A DNA stretch of 64,000 bases from JBIQJD01 sp044507695 (GTDB lineage Bacteria > Bacteroidota > Ignavibacteria > Ignavibacteriales > Ignavibacteriaceae): the NCBI GenBank assembly GCA_044507695.1, contig JBIQJD010000006.1:171581-235580 (forward strand), given 5' to 3'. The translations under genes and the position numbers were made by a program. A model generated the notes under the pieces. That model saw nothing but the letters and a program-made list of their open reading frames with translations. It was not told the DNA's origin and made no database searches. Below, piece after piece: positions 63,531 through 64,000 of this stretch. Position 1 is the stretch's first letter; each line of letters opens with the position of its first letter.

Positions 63531-64000
63531 ATGATCAGTTTAAAAACTCTTAATCCGGAACAGAGAAAAGCAGTAGAGTATGATGGCGGACCTGTAATGA
63601 TTGTTGCCGGCGCAGGCTCGGGAAAAACCAGGGTTCTTACATATAAAATTGCTTACCTTATACAAAACGGATATGACCCCGAAACAATTCTTGCTCTGAC
63701 TTTTACTAACAAAGCTGCCAATGAAATGAAGGACAGAATAAGAGAATTAATTGGCAGCAAGGCTGATGCATTATGGATGGGAACCTTTCATTCTATCTTT
63801 GCAAGAATATTAAGAATGGAAGCCAAACAGATTAATTATAGAAGTAATTTTTCAATCTATGATGCTGAAGATTCCCATTCCCTGGTATCGAACATCATTT
63901 CAAACCTTAATATTACACTGGAAGGTGTTACACCAAATGCCATAAGGCATAAAATCAGTTATCTTAAAAACCATATGATTATGCCTGCCGAGTTCAGGAA
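63531..64000 (+). CDS. UvrD/PcrA-type DNA helicase (5' part)
   Basis: The first ~156 residues of a superfamily 1A helicase, running off the window. NPEQRKAVEYDGGPVMIVAG leads into the Walker A GAGSGKTRVLTYKI. Motif Ia LALTFTNKAANEMKDRI and motif Ib MGTFHSIFARILR follow. These match UvrD/PcrA/Rep rather than RecB. Start supported by AGAAG before the ATG. Cellular role, repair or restart, cannot be told apart from this part. Confidence 0.9.
   Translation, partial: MISLKTLNPEQRKAVEYDGGPVMIVAGAGSGKTRVLTYKIAYLIQNGYDPETILALTFTNKAANEMKDRIRELIGSKADALWMGTFHSIFARILRMEAKQINYRSNFSIYDAEDSHSLVSNIISNLNITLEGVTPNAIRHKISYLKNHMIMPAEFR

Noticed and set aside
1..64000. CRISPR arrays, intact transposases, prophage genes
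   Set aside because: No regularly spaced repeats, no transposase or integrase motifs, and no phage structural genes were seen.

Overview
The window is AT-rich bacterial DNA, coding densely on both strands. It most likely comes from Ignavibacteriota or a close relative in the Fibrobacterota-Chlorobiota-Bacteroidota group. The signs are a secreted glycosidase ending in a type IX-style sorting tail (YPNPFNPST), several TonB/outer-membrane barrel proteins, a Bacteroidota-type LeuRS, and promoters of the Bacteroidota form TTG-N19/20-TAnnTTTG ahead of leuS, the PPIase gene, aroK, rplU and nuoA. No tRNA, rRNA, CRISPR array or intact insertion sequence was found.

Layout. 1-5125 (minus): a truncated ABC exporter, serS and leuS. 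5390-6649: lysA. 6873-13493: the most unusual region. A GntR/FCD regulator with its own palindromic operator leads a set encoding a DAP-dehydrogenase-like enzyme, a small unknown protein, an unfamiliar fold-type I PLP enzyme, a 74-aa protein, a ~602-aa B12/PLP aminomutase-like protein and a P-loop ATPase that looks like an aminomutase reactivase. The large protein joins in one chain the B12 domain, an OraS-like helical segment and a KamD/OraE-like barrel, with the B12 domain first. I read this as an uncharacterised amino-acid aminomutase pathway. 13545-20871: LD-carboxypeptidase, lipoprotein, priA, a GH92 mannosidase and a Yip1 membrane protein. 21112-28867: SurA/PpiD-like PPIase, a small barrel protein, aroK-aroB, the sorted glycosidase and nadA. 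Between the last two lie two tandem copies of a ~170-nt unit, each a hairpin plus a 15-16 codon ORF starting MLKTIFR.

28913-41788 is a signalling block: an orphan histidine kinase, purA, a STAS protein, an ECF sigma factor with its anti-sigma, then three PP2C/SpoIIE phosphatases with different sensor domains around one STAS antagonist and one RsbW-like kinase. This is a partner-switching network. 41972-46080 holds DUF2200, a decayed VOC gene start, a TM2/DUF2752 pair and a TonB-dependent receptor. 46112-52060 holds xseA-xseB-dxs, a Gfo/Idh/MocA protein lacking its usual histidine, an OmpR-type regulator and rplU-rpmA.

52326-54443 has two divergent malate dehydrogenase paralogues separated by a region with a perfect 23-bp palindrome. 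54478-57974 (minus) encodes another RsbW-like kinase, an unknown outer-membrane barrel and an Fn3 lipoprotein. 58178-62710 is nuoABCDEF without nuoG-N, followed by a MITE-like 92-bp palindromic element, ferritin, and the start of a UvrD/PcrA helicase that runs off the window.

Function assignments rest on motifs and remembered family features; no database search was run.
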